This document shows, one piece after another, positions 49,882-60,894 of a DNA stretch of 64,000 nucleotides (its first letter is position 1; the number at the start of each line of letters is the position of its first letter). The DNA is from Flagellimonas aquimarina. Its GTDB lineage: Bacteria; Bacteroidota; Bacteroidia; Flavobacteriales; Flavobacteriaceae. Where the stretch lies: positions 1,240,001 to 1,304,000 of the forward strand of contig NZ_QGEG01000001.1 of assembly GCF_003149745.1 (NCBI RefSeq), written 5' to 3'. A program made the translations under genes and the position numbers. The notes below the pieces were generated by a model. That model was not told where the DNA came from. It ran no database searches and saw nothing but the letters and a program-made list of their open reading frames with translations.

Positions 49882-52248
49882 AGAAATTTCGTGGGTTTGA
49901 GATAAGAGAGAGCCATCCTCTGCCATACCTTCTATAAACAGCTTGACCGCGGGGAGTTTGTCATCAGGAATCGTTAATATCGTTTCTCCTTTGTTATTTG
50001 TTGATAGTTGAGGTTCCCAATGAACAATACCAAAGTCAATAAAGTTCTGATTTATGGGAGATGTATATTTTGGTCTATAGAACTCTTTACTTTTGGTAAA
50101 GCTATTCTCGACCAATTTCTCTGCAAAACGAGATGTACTAAGTCTAGCAGAAGGACCCTCTTTTCTGTAAATCCGGATTACTCCTCCGGTAGCATTGATA
50201 TCAGCAGCCATGCCATCAGTTTCAAAATAGACTTCGTCAATCTGGTTTAAAGGAATATTGAGCAGTTGTGTAGGGTCAAGAACAGGGATATCATTCTCGT
50301 AAACCCTAACAGGCCCTAGGATAGGTTTCATATTAGTGATCAAAACCTCTCCGTCTCCTCTTGGATTAACGATTACTCTGAACCCATTTCGAGCAATCAA
50401 ATCTGTAAGGAGTGGACTCCTTCTTAATTCCTTCTCATCAATCTTGACCCCTCTAAAGGATGAGTCTATCAAAGAGGATTTTCTCGTTAGTTGATTTTCG
50501 ATTTTTTCTTCGGTAAGAACAACTTCATCCAATGTTATTAAATCCTCGGGTTGTATTAAAAAAACATTCTGATGTGCGTTGTTCTTACTTGGCGAATTGA
50601 AGTTAAAAGACAAGCTGTTACGTTTTAAAAGGGCAATAGAATCTTCGATTGAGTTGAATCCAACAAAGTCAAGATCCAAGTTAGGTTTTCTTAGGCCTCC
50701 TCTTTTCTTTTTAATAGAAAATTTCATTGCATCCCCATTTTCCAATAATAAATCGGTGACTGCAAAATTTATTGAATCTTTCAATTCTAGAAATAACATA
50801 GGAGTTATACTATTTTGAACAAGAGCGAGGACTTCCCCTTTTCTCATTTTAGAATTTACTTGGCCAACAGCTTTTATGCCAAATTCAAACGGATGGTCAA
50901 TCTTTGGTATTTCCTCAAAGATCATATCCCAATTGTAACGACTCCAACCCTGTGTCAATAAAATTAGGTCCAATTCATACTCCTTAATCCTTGTGATTTC
51001 CGTAAAGTATCTAGCAGGGTTTTCCACAACGGATTTCAAATATGGTTGCAAAAGAAAATCTGAAATAATACTCGTATTTGAATTGTTTGCAATGCTAGTA
51101 ATTGGAAGTGCTGATACACTCAAGGACATTGGTGTATTGTTCTTGGAAAAGACATTGATTTTTATAGAAATGGAGTCTTTTTTTTTCTTAAAAGGTTTAT
51201 TGAGTGAAGCGGTTGCAAGATTGGTTTTGTGGTAATTGAAGATAAGCCGTTCTGAAATAGGCTCTAGGTCCTTATTGAAAAGCGTTATGATATTGGTTCC
51301 TGGTAAAAGCTTGTGTTTGTCAATTTTTATTGTTTTAGAAATGCTATCTAAGTTAAATGAATTCAGTTTCATAAGGCCATCTCTATGAATAGCAAGATGA
51401 AAGATATCTCTTGAAACACCCTTCAAGGTTTCTAGGTTGGTGTTTAAAGAAACAACAAGCTTATCATCAATTATGTTGTTAATAGCCATAGCTATACCTC
51501 TAGGTTTTATTGGGGGTAACGATTTTTCTAAAACCTGCCCATCTTTAGAATTCAGTTTTAATCTGTAAGTTTTATTTGGTTGAATCCTCAATTTAAATCT
51601 TCCAACACCATAGCGGTTTGTATAAAAACTGGTAACAACGCTATTTTCATTGTCTAAAACCTCTGCTTTGTCTATTTGGATACCCTTGCCATTTTCATTT
51701 GTTAACCGAACACCAACCATATTGTCAGTGTTAGATATTAAATGCCCACCTTCTGGAAGTATTTGAAGATCAAAGGTGGTTGTAGTATTTAATTTAGGTA
51801 TTATGGTCTTATTTATAATGTTTATTTTATGGACAAAATGGTCATCTTCTTCAAAATTTTTCATCCAGGTTGTTCCCCCTTTAATGTAATAGGTTCCTGA
51901 GGTAAACGTTGAATCGATGGTGAAACTACCATGGCCAACCCCTTTTTCCATTAGAAAAAGCTCTTTTTTTACTTGTTTACCTTTTCTATCATACAAACCA
52001 CAGTAAAGATTTGTTGTACCAAAAGAAGGCTCATTGGACTTTTTGTTATAGGCATAAGCAGTCCACCAAACCTCTTCACCTACAAAAAAAGTGGTCTTAT
52101 TTAAGTGTAAGTATACAGTTTCTCTAACATGCTTAAAGTATTTACTGTAATCTTCTTGAAGTTGTTTTTTGTTGGTGTCTTGAGTAAAGCTTGAAAAAGA
52201 ACTTAAAAAGCAAATTATGAGTAATATAAGGCGGCAAAAAGACTTCAT
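49873..52248 (-). CDS. Large exported MG-like protein with TonB-receptor plug-like C-terminal region
   Basis: A 791-residue protein with a signal peptide (about 1-22). The N-terminal part has the EVWWTAYAYN / ESNPSFGTTNLYCGLYD type beta-sandwich pattern of macroglobulin MG2-like domains (about 38-140), followed by more beta-sandwich units to about 400. A region about 605-705 (with RSPLLTDLIARNG, GPVRVYENDIPVLDP, LNQIDEVYF and GGVIRIYRK) resembles the plug domain of TonB-dependent receptors, but no barrel follows. Such proteins are common in Bacteroidota and of unknown function; surface or periplasmic binding or assembly is likely. It lies 124 bp after the GH29 gene on the same strand. Confidence 0.72.
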   Translation of the reverse strand: MKSFCRLILLIICFLSSFSSFTQDTNKKQLQEDYSKYFKHVRETVYLHLNKTTFFVGEEVWWTAYAYNKKSNEPSFGTTNLYCGLYDRKGKQVKKELFLMEKGVGHGSFTIDSTFTSGTYYIKGGTTWMKNFEEDDHFVHKINIINKTIIPKLNTTTTFDLQILPEGGHLISNTDNMVGVRLTNENGKGIQIDKAEVLDNENSVVTSFYTNRYGVGRFKLRIQPNKTYRLKLNSKDGQVLEKSLPPIKPRGIAMAINNIIDDKLVVSLNTNLETLKGVSRDIFHLAIHRDGLMKLNSFNLDSISKTIKIDKHKLLPGTNIITLFNKDLEPISERLIFNYHKTNLATASLNKPFKKKKDSISIKINVFSKNNTPMSLSVSALPITSIANNSNTSIISDFLLQPYLKSVVENPARYFTEITRIKEYELDLILLTQGWSRYNWDMIFEEIPKIDHPFEFGIKAVGQVNSKMRKGEVLALVQNSITPMLFLELKDSINFAVTDLLLENGDAMKFSIKKKRGGLRKPNLDLDFVGFNSIEDSIALLKRNSLSFNFNSPSKNNAHQNVFLIQPEDLITLDEVVLTEEKIENQLTRKSSLIDSSFRGVKIDEKELRRSPLLTDLIARNGFRVIVNPRGDGEVLITNMKPILGPVRVYENDIPVLDPTQLLNIPLNQIDEVYFETDGMAADINATGGVIRIYRKEGPSARLSTSRFAEKLVENSFTKSKEFYRPKYTSPINQNFIDFGIVHWEPQLSTNNKGETILTIPDDKLPAVKLFIEGMAEDGSLLSQTHEISLN

Positions 52249-52372
52249 TTGATTTTTTCTTTAAGATACGAAAAAACAAAATCCGCTTTTTTTCATCCAA
52301 TAATATTTTAGCACTTTTAACAGAACTAAAGATTTGGATATTATGGGATGTTCCTTAAAAACTTTACTTGAG

Positions 52373-53863
52373 TTATTTCAATTTTATCACAAACGCTTTT
52401 GTTTCTAAAAGCTTTGGTTTTAGGTCATTGGGGATTTTGATTGTCAACCCATCTTTAGATGATGTGCATTTTAATCTTGTATTAAAACCAAGGAGTTCTG
52501 CTCTAACATTTTTTTGAGGAATGTGGGCTGAAAATTTTATCTCAGAAGGCAGGCTGTCTTGATTTTTTTCCACTAAATAAATAAGATAAATGGAGCCATC
52601 AGGTTTAGAGGTAATGCAGATATTATCAAACTTATAGGGAGCCATGGACCTAGTACCATATATAGCTTCGTTGTTTACATCCATCCAATCCCCAATCTCT
52701 TGGAGTAATTTATAAGCGCCTTGGTCCCATTCCCCTTCTGGGCTTGGAGCAATGTTCAACAACAAATTGCCTCCTTTTGCTACAATATCTACCAGCGTAT
52801 GCACAGCTTCACGACCAGACATATACTCTGCATTAAAAGAATATGACCATGAGCCACCAGCAATAATACATGACTCCCATGGATACGGCAATGGTTTTTC
52901 CGGAACTCTGTTTTCTGGAGTTAAATAATTTTGGTTGATACCGTGAACAGCGCGATCTACAACAATCAAACCGGGTTGCTTAGCTCTGGCCTTTTTGACC
53001 AATGCATCCATTTTAATGTCTTGATTGATGATTCTATGTTTTAGATAGCCATTTTCATTGTTCTGTAATTGTTGGTCATACCAGCTGGTTATAGCAGATT
53101 TAGGAGTTTTGGCAACCCAACCACCATCCATCCAAAGAATATCCACTTTGCCATAGTCCGTAAGCAATTCTAAAATTTGGTTATGCGTAAAATCAACAAA
53201 TTCCTGCCATTTTTTTGGATTGGCTTCGGGCTCATAATTTACATTGCGGTCTCTAGGAGGATAATAAGGATCCCAATAAGAGGGTTCGTGCCAGTCTGGT
53301 TTTGAAAAATAAGCCCCTGCCCAAAACCCTTGTGCTCTAAAAGAATTAAAAATCTCCTTTGTTATATTCGCTTTGGGGTGTGTAGAAAAAGGAGTTTCAG
53401 AATCTGTTATTTTGTAATCCGTATATTTTGAATCGAACATGGAAAAACCATCGTGATGTTTTGTTGTAAAAACCACATATTTCATTCCTGCGTTCTTTGC
53501 AGCAGTTGCCCATTTGTCCGGATTGAACTTTGTGGGATTGAATGTTTTCTTTAAATCCTCATATTCTTTTTTGTACGTAAAATAATCTTGGGGATTGGAT
53601 CCTTGTTTTCGCTCGCACCATCCGTATTCTTCAGGACAAAGTGACCATGATTCTACAATTCCCCATTGACTATAGGTCCCCCAGTGCATTAATAATCCAA
53701 ATTTTAGATCTTGCCATTGTTCCAGCTTCTTCAGTACTAATGGGTCTGTTTCAGGAACGTAGCGTTCATCTTCATAAACTGCTTGTGAGAAACTATTTTG
53801 ATTTATTAAAACCAAGCAAGTTAGAATAGAGATAAAGAAAGGTAAATTGAAGCTCCTTTTCAT
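52373..53863 (-). CDS. Alpha-L-fucosidase (GH29)
   Basis: A 496-residue exported enzyme (signal peptide about 1-26). The GH29 TIM barrel shows DLKFGLLMHWGTYSQWG (about 52-68), FTTKHHDGFSMFDSKYTDY (about 132-150) and ILWMDGGW, whose Asp is the nucleophile. The C-terminal region (about 400-496) forms a beta-sandwich. The enzyme removes alpha-linked fucose from glycans. It starts 10 bp after the DUF4838 gene, so it belongs to the GH18-DUF4838-GH29 group. The linkage preferred and the polymer attacked are unknown. Confidence 0.93.
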   Translation of the reverse strand: MKRSFNLPFFISILTCLVLINQNSFSQAVYEDERYVPETDPLVLKKLEQWQDLKFGLLMHWGTYSQWGIVESWSLCPEEYGWCERKQGSNPQDYFTYKKEYEDLKKTFNPTKFNPDKWATAAKNAGMKYVVFTTKHHDGFSMFDSKYTDYKITDSETPFSTHPKANITKEIFNSFRAQGFWAGAYFSKPDWHEPSYWDPYYPPRDRNVNYEPEANPKKWQEFVDFTHNQILELLTDYGKVDILWMDGGWVAKTPKSAITSWYDQQLQNNENGYLKHRIINQDIKMDALVKKARAKQPGLIVVDRAVHGINQNYLTPENRVPEKPLPYPWESCIIAGGSWSYSFNAEYMSGREAVHTLVDIVAKGGNLLLNIAPSPEGEWDQGAYKLLQEIGDWMDVNNEAIYGTRSMAPYKFDNICITSKPDGSIYLIYLVEKNQDSLPSEIKFSAHIPQKNVRAELLGFNTRLKCTSSKDGLTIKIPNDLKPKLLETKAFVIKLK

Positions 53864-53873
53864 TGTTGAATTT

Positions 53874-56105
53874 TTAGTTGATTATAATTTCATCGGCAAA
53901 AACCCAGGACGGAAGACCAGCGGCATGGTGCCAATAGGGGGTCTCAGTATTTTTTGCGCTTACTTTTAGGTATCGAACCTTTCTAGGTTCAAAGGTCAAA
54001 TCAAAACGTTTGATATCATTTACCTTGCTTGTTTTTTGCAAGGGAGCAGGATTCTTTATGTCCCCCAATGGTGTAAAACTTCTATTGTCAATAGATGCAG
54101 AATAGCTTACATAAGAAGGAAGGAAGACCACGTGATTGGTTACCTGTAAAAAAGCTAAGGACACTGTACTTATGTTTTGAGATTCTCCCAAATCAACTAT
54201 CACTTCCATATCATTACCTTCGTACCCGAGCCAATTTGCATAGAAACTACTGCCACCCAATGCTGCATCTGTTAATATTAAAGGGTCTTCATTGGCATAT
54301 TTTTTTGGCTTTGTCAACGTAACAACTTTTTTGCCTTTAGCCTTATTTGGTTTTTGTGCGATTTTTAGGGCTGACATATAATTAGAAGCATATTCGTTCA
54401 CAGTAAAACCCATTTCATTCACCAAGGTGATGTTGTTTTTTCTGGCAGTATTGATAAAGTTGTCCAGTAGGGAAGCAACCATGGGGTTGATTGTTTTTTT
54501 GGATTCTTGATTATCTACCAATAAACTATATTCTGTAGTTATGTTTTTTCTGCAAGCTTCTAAAATTGCATAATCAATGCCAAGGCGCGCCATTTTAACC
54601 CTTTCCATTACTTCAGGTTTATGAGCCACCGCTTTTTCTGCTTCATCGAACAGTTGTGCATATTCTTTGAGTAATTCTGGTTTTAAATAAGATGAAAAAG
54701 CTTCTGAAGGATCTCCATAGAGAAAGAGAAAAAAATCATTGTCCTCTTGAATTTTGGTATGTATTAAATCGATGTATTTTTTTATAAAAGGCCCTGCTTC
54801 CTGATAATATCCTGTTGTAAACTCTTTTAGTAGCTCATCAATATCCAAATCGGGGTTCCAGAGCAGTTTTGAAGTTACATAAGAACGTAATTCAAAGAGT
54901 TCACTAGGGTTATGACTATGCTGCTCAAAAACCCATTTGGCATTGTTGTTCCTGAACAACTGAATGTTGGGTTGCAAAGTATATATGTTTGGGAACGGAG
55001 CTAGGAAATTTGTAAACTGCGTAGTATAGTCCCAAATACGAATGTTGTTGGTAAGTCTTCCCCATCCAATAAGATCGCTTGCAAAATCCGTACACTTTTC
55101 TGATATAGGTGCACTGCGGTCACATTCTATGGAACATAGGGTAATCAATACATTAGATTCTGGACGTGTTTTAGGAGGTTTACGAGTATATTGATAAGCC
55201 AAGGTAGAAATGGTTTTATCTGGAAAGGACTTGGCCACTTGGTTTACAAAACGAATCATTGTTCCAGAGGGACTTCCTTCGGTTTTATCAATTTTACTGC
55301 AATTGTTGCATTGACAATGTTGTTGATTGTCATCCTGACTTACCGAAATCACTGAGGCTGTTGGAGTTTTTTTAAAAAGCGATGCAACAGAATCCTTGAC
55401 TATTTGCAACACTTTTTCATTGGTAAGACAAAGTTGGGTAGGCAGCCTTTTTTCTCCTCTTAAGGCATAGTATTCAGGATTGGATTCGTAGAATTTCTCT
55501 TCGGGCACAAACCTATGGAAGGTATGTACTTTGGCTTCCGGCACATATTTTGGGAATGCTTCATGCGTGACCTTCTGCTGATCTGCAAATTCATGGTTTT
55601 CATAAAATAGTTTGGAATGTACGGTTCTGGTTGTTATCTCTGGGCTATAGCTGAAATCAATTGGGTCAATCGAGATGATTTTGGATAGCGGTATTTCTTC
55701 GACTCCTGGAGCATACCATTTACAGCCCAAATAATTGCCCAAAAATTCAAAAACCGCATTTTTCACTGCCTCATCAGAGCCGCCATAAATAAAGATATTG
55801 TCATTTTCTGTCTTGATTCTTATTTCGTGTGGCGGTAAATCCTCTTCCTTGATATTTCCGACATAAATGTTTTGCTTATCTGTGGTCTGCGAACTTTTGT
55901 CTACAATATTCAATTTCACATTACCTACCTTATTGATGTATTTCTTTAAGGTTTCTGCAGAACTATGTTGCTCTTGCGAAGCATTGTCAGTCAAAACGAT
56001 TTCATAATCAGATTTCCCATTATAAACAATGGTAACCTGATTTTTAGAGCAGGAACACAAAAATAGCAATAGGGAACAAAGGATTATGAGTGTGTCTTTT
56101 TTCAT
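53874..56105 (-). CDS. DUF4838 glycosidase-like lipoprotein with C-terminal discoidin-type domain
   Basis: A 743-residue lipoprotein (Cys-rich lipobox LFLCSC, near residue 17-19). An N-terminal alpha/beta domain like those before GH20 and GH67 barrels (about 25-130) is followed by DUF4838 (about 190-460), with the RFVPEEKFYESNPEYYAL entry, a QDDNQQHCQCNNC cysteine cluster and LCSIECDRS. The C-terminus (about 600-743) looks like an F5/8 type C carbohydrate-binding fold (VIVDLGESQNISTVSLAF). DUF4838 is related to hexosaminidase or glucuronidase families, but its activity is not established. It sits between the GH18 and GH29 genes with gaps of 28 and 10 bp. Confidence 0.83.
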   Translation of the reverse strand: MKKDTLIILCSLLLFLCSCSKNQVTIVYNGKSDYEIVLTDNASQEQHSSAETLKKYINKVGNVKLNIVDKSSQTTDKQNIYVGNIKEEDLPPHEIRIKTENDNIFIYGGSDEAVKNAVFEFLGNYLGCKWYAPGVEEIPLSKIISIDPIDFSYSPEITTRTVHSKLFYENHEFADQQKVTHEAFPKYVPEAKVHTFHRFVPEEKFYESNPEYYALRGEKRLPTQLCLTNEKVLQIVKDSVASLFKKTPTASVISVSQDDNQQHCQCNNCSKIDKTEGSPSGTMIRFVNQVAKSFPDKTISTLAYQYTRKPPKTRPESNVLITLCSIECDRSAPISEKCTDFASDLIGWGRLTNNIRIWDYTTQFTNFLAPFPNIYTLQPNIQLFRNNNAKWVFEQHSHNPSELFELRSYVTSKLLWNPDLDIDELLKEFTTGYYQEAGPFIKKYIDLIHTKIQEDNDFFLFLYGDPSEAFSSYLKPELLKEYAQLFDEAEKAVAHKPEVMERVKMARLGIDYAILEACRKNITTEYSLLVDNQESKKTINPMVASLLDNFINTARKNNITLVNEMGFTVNEYASNYMSALKIAQKPNKAKGKKVVTLTKPKKYANEDPLILTDAALGGSSFYANWLGYEGNDMEVIVDLGESQNISTVSLAFLQVTNHVVFLPSYVSYSASIDNRSFTPLGDIKNPAPLQKTSKVNDIKRFDLTFEPRKVRYLKVSAKNTETPYWHHAAGLPSWVFADEIIIN

Positions 56106-56133
56106 TGGTTATTTGGAATGAAAGGGTAAGTAA

Positions 56134-57336
56134 CTACCTAGATTCAGTTTTCACGGAGGCATCATACATAGCTTTTAGAAGACTGCTTTTTTCTTTGGTA
56201 TCATTTCCAAGTTGCCAGAACATTATGCCGCCCAATTTCTTTTTTAATGCATACTCTGTTTTTAATCTAACAGAGACCGAATCATCATAACTTATAAAAA
56301 TACTATCCTTTGCACTATAGATGTAGGGTGCTTTTGCAATGGAATCCCAATATCTTGTATAGTTTTCGCTAGCTTCAAACTCTTTTCTAATTTGGCTATA
56401 ACCACTCCAGCCAATATGGGCACCTTTGTTTAACTGGTAAAGTCCATCGTTCATAGGTGGAACGCCTTTCCATGCTCTGCCATAAAAGGCCGCGCCTATA
56501 ACAAGTTGTTGGGGTTTGACGCCATTTTCCATGCAAAAGTCAATGATTTTTTCTGCTGATCTTGGGCCGTAATCGCGACCGCGACCTTTCTGGGATTTCC
56601 CATAATTTTCAATAAATTCAGCTGCAGGGGTACCTTTTATATCTTCTTCCTTAATATGCCCCAAGGCTGTATGATGTCCGGTAAATGGCGAATTTCCACC
56701 TACCTGATCATAAGTCATTACATTCATAAAGTCAACATGCTTCATGACTTCAATAATCTCAATATTTTTGTAATAGGGTTTCCATCCGGCAGATGCAAAC
56801 GTTAGAATCTGATCTCTATCTAATGTATTGAGAGCTTCGCGCAATTCCTTCATTAATAAGGTGAAATTTTGCTTGTCTTCTGGTCTTGCTCCAGTGTTGG
56901 CAGCTGGTATGGCAGGGTACTCCCAATCAATATCAAGCCCATCAAGCTGGTATTCCCTGTTGAAATCAACTACACTTTGTACAAACTTTTTTCGATTTTC
57001 TGCAGTATGGGCCATGTCTGAAAAACCGTCAGCACCCCATCCTCCGCAAGCTATCATTACCTTTAAATGTGGATGCTTTTTGCGTTGAGCAACCAACTCT
57101 TCAAGTTTTTTGCCGTTTTCCTCGTGTCTAAACTTCATTTCACCATCAATTACATTGGTAAAGGAGAAGATGATATGTGTTAATTGTTCTAAAGGAAGTT
57201 GATCTGGGTTATAGTTTTTTTCTGGAACATAATATCCCATAACCGCAATTGAATCTTCTTTTCTTTTTTGGTTGTTTACAAATGAAACAATCAAGAATAC
57301 AACAAGGAGGGTAGTGAAGAGTTTAATGTATTTCAT
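56134..57336 (-). CDS. Glycoside hydrolase family 18 protein (chitinase-like)
   Basis: A 400-residue exported protein (N-terminal hydrophobic segment about 4-21). The GH18 TIM barrel has MIACGGW (94-100) and DGLDIDWEY (132-140) with the full DxxDxDxE motif and acid Glu139; FMNVMTYD and FYGRAW follow, and the C-terminal GGIMFWQLGND carries the barrel Trp. Enzymes of this family cut chitin, peptidoglycan or the GlcNAc core of N-glycans. As the first gene of the GH18-DUF4838-GH29 group it may act on a fucosylated GlcNAc-containing glycan. No carbohydrate-binding module is seen. Confidence 0.92.
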   Translation of the reverse strand: MKYIKLFTTLLVVFLIVSFVNNQKRKEDSIAVMGYYVPEKNYNPDQLPLEQLTHIIFSFTNVIDGEMKFRHEENGKKLEELVAQRKKHPHLKVMIACGGWGADGFSDMAHTAENRKKFVQSVVDFNREYQLDGLDIDWEYPAIPAANTGARPEDKQNFTLLMKELREALNTLDRDQILTFASAGWKPYYKNIEIIEVMKHVDFMNVMTYDQVGGNSPFTGHHTALGHIKEEDIKGTPAAEFIENYGKSQKGRGRDYGPRSAEKIIDFCMENGVKPQQLVIGAAFYGRAWKGVPPMNDGLYQLNKGAHIGWSGYSQIRKEFEASENYTRYWDSIAKAPYIYSAKDSIFISYDDSVSVRLKTEYALKKKLGGIMFWQLGNDTKEKSSLLKAMYDASVKTESR

Positions 57337-57475
57337 GTGAAAGGGATTTTGTAATCAAAAATTAGTGAATTAACTCCCTTTGCTCTAAACTATTAGACAG
57401 AAAACATTTGAGAAAGCACGGACGACGGATTTAGGACCAAAAACCCATTAAGATGCGTCACTTCAAATTAACTCA

Positions 57476-57506
57476 ACAAAAAACCGCTCCAAAATTTGGA
57501 GCGGTT
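57476..57506 (-). terminator. Rho-independent terminator of groEL
   Basis: A 12-bp stem AACCGCTCCAAA / TTTGGAGCGGTT about 31 bp after the groEL stop on the minus strand, followed by a T6 run on that strand. Confidence 0.85.
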
Positions 57507-57537
57507 CTTTTAAAAATATTAGAATTCCTAAAAAGGA

Positions 57538-59471
<1,934 letters not shown>

Positions 59472-59562
59472 ATTATTATTTTTTAGGTATTTGTTTTAAA
59501 AATTCTGGAAACTTTGGACAGAAATTATGCCATTGCAAAAAAACTGACATTATTAGAAAACA

Positions 59563-59596
59563 AAAATGCCAGCTTGTCATTGAAGCTGGCATTTTG
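59563..59596 (-). terminator. Rho-independent terminator after secG
   Basis: A 13-bp perfect stem (59563-59575 with 59583-59595, AATGCCAGCTT / AAGCTGGCATT core) with a 7-base loop, 23 bp past the secG stop on the minus strand. It separates the miaB-secG cluster from groESL. Confidence 0.85.
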
Positions 59597-59618
59597 TATT
59601 TATTTTGTCATTTAATAT

Positions 59619-59987
59619 TTAATTAATCGTATCCGTTGGATTGCTATTGTCAGTTGCCGGAACTTGTTCTGGCACTTCCTCGGGAACAGTTTCAGGAATG
59701 GTGTTCTCAATATCATCACCTTGTAATAATTTGGAATCTGCCTGACTGTAATTTCCCTTAAGGGAAACATTGGAAAGCAGGATTAGCACAATCAATAATG
59801 ATGCAAGGGTCCAGGTACTTTTATCCAAAAAGTCTCCGGTTTTCTTAACACCACCCACAACTTGATTTCCACTGCCTCCAAAAGAGGAAGATAATCCGCC
59901 TCCTTTAGGATTTTGTACCATAATGACCAAAATCAATAATAGGCACACTATAATTATTAATATTAAAAAAATCGCAAACGTACTCAT
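59619..59987 (-). CDS. secG: Preprotein translocase subunit SecG
   Basis: A 122-residue protein with two transmembrane helices (about 3-22 and 57-75) around the conserved MVQNPKGGGLSSSFGGSG loop (23-40) of SecG. It belongs to the SecYEG channel. The C-terminus (about 85-122) is an acidic, Pro/Glu-rich tail (IPETVPEEVPEQVP), longer than in proteobacterial SecG and common in Bacteroidota. It is 11 bp downstream of the TPR protein gene. Confidence 0.93.
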   Translation of the reverse strand: MSTFAIFLILIIIVCLLLILVIMVQNPKGGGLSSSFGGSGNQVVGGVKKTGDFLDKSTWTLASLLIVLILLSNVSLKGNYSQADSKLLQGDDIENTIPETVPEEVPEQVPATDNSNPTDTIN

Positions 59988-59998
59988 TGTCTCTGTTC

Positions 59999-60889
59999 TT
60001 ATTCGTTTTCTTTCTGCAGCTTCTTCACCGCCCGAATTTGGTCTGCAAAGAAACCATTTTTTTCTGGATATTTCAAACTCAATATTTTAAAGGCCTGAAT
60101 AGCTTTTTTATACTTTTTTTGCTCTAAGTATACTTTGGCCAAAGTCTCTGTCATCAACTCGTTTTTATCCATTTTTGTGGATTCTTTTATGTTGACTTTT
60201 GACTTTAAATTGTCATTTGGGGTTATTTTCGGCTTATTCTCTATAAACTTGTCCAGCAGGTCAAATTTCTTCTTTTTTTCTAGTTCTTCGTCTACTGTGT
60301 TCACGGTTGTTTCATCAGAATTTTTGGAAGCCAGCTGCAACCACTCCGTGAAAGAATGTTTCTCATTTTTTGTGAAAGGAATGGGCTTCCCCAACTCCAA
60401 ATTTGCCTCGGAAACAGGTTTTTCTGTTTCCTTGGTTGAAGAATCCTCAGTTTTAGTTTTTTTAGACTTAAAAAGTGCTGGATTCAATATTTGCTCAGCG
60501 TCTTGAATATTTTGTGGCAGCGCACTTTCCTCAGATTCTCCCAGTATGATTTCTGTATCTGGATTGGGTTCAATCTCTTCTGATATTGCTTTTTTATCTT
60601 CTAGTTTTGTTGCTCTCCCCGCAATGGTATCCGCAATATTGTTTTGAACAAATTCCTTGGAAGTAATAAAATCGAAAAGGACGTCCCTGTCAGCTGTATG
60701 GGCAGCTGTTACTTTTAATGCGTTGTTGTATTTGTAACTATCAAGATTTTTTAGCCCTTTTAAATGCAAAGCTCTGGCAGCTTGAAAATAGGGATATTCT
60801 TCAATAATATCTTCCAGTTCCCTTGTTTGTTTTGGGGATAGGATGGTATTTGATTTTTGAAGAATCTGTATAAAATCTGATACATTCAT
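59999..60889 (-). CDS. Flavobacterial tetratricopeptide-type protein between lptE and secG
   Basis: About 296 residues from the ATG at 60889 (MNVSDFIQILQ); a further upstream TTG start is less likely. There is no signal peptide. The N-terminal helical part (about 1-75, with LSPKQTRELEDIIEEYPYFQAARALHLKGL) and C-terminal TPR-like unit (about 235-290, AKVYLEQKKYKKAIQAFKILSLKYPEKN) are separated by a long acidic, low-complexity region (about 90-220). Such genes occur with lptE and secG in flavobacteria. Function unknown; the TPR-like end suggests protein binding. Confidence 0.72.
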   Translation of the reverse strand: MNVSDFIQILQKSNTILSPKQTRELEDIIEEYPYFQAARALHLKGLKNLDSYKYNNALKVTAAHTADRDVLFDFITSKEFVQNNIADTIAGRATKLEDKKAISEEIEPNPDTEIILGESEESALPQNIQDAEQILNPALFKSKKTKTEDSSTKETEKPVSEANLELGKPIPFTKNEKHSFTEWLQLASKNSDETTVNTVDEELEKKKKFDLLDKFIENKPKITPNDNLKSKVNIKESTKMDKNELMTETLAKVYLEQKKYKKAIQAFKILSLKYPEKNGFFADQIRAVKKLQKENE

Positions 60890-60894
60890 ATTTA

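Noticed and set aside
59472-59562. A CIRCE-type heat-shock operator before groES
   Set aside because: No 9-base inverted repeat with a 9-base spacer could be found in the leader region.
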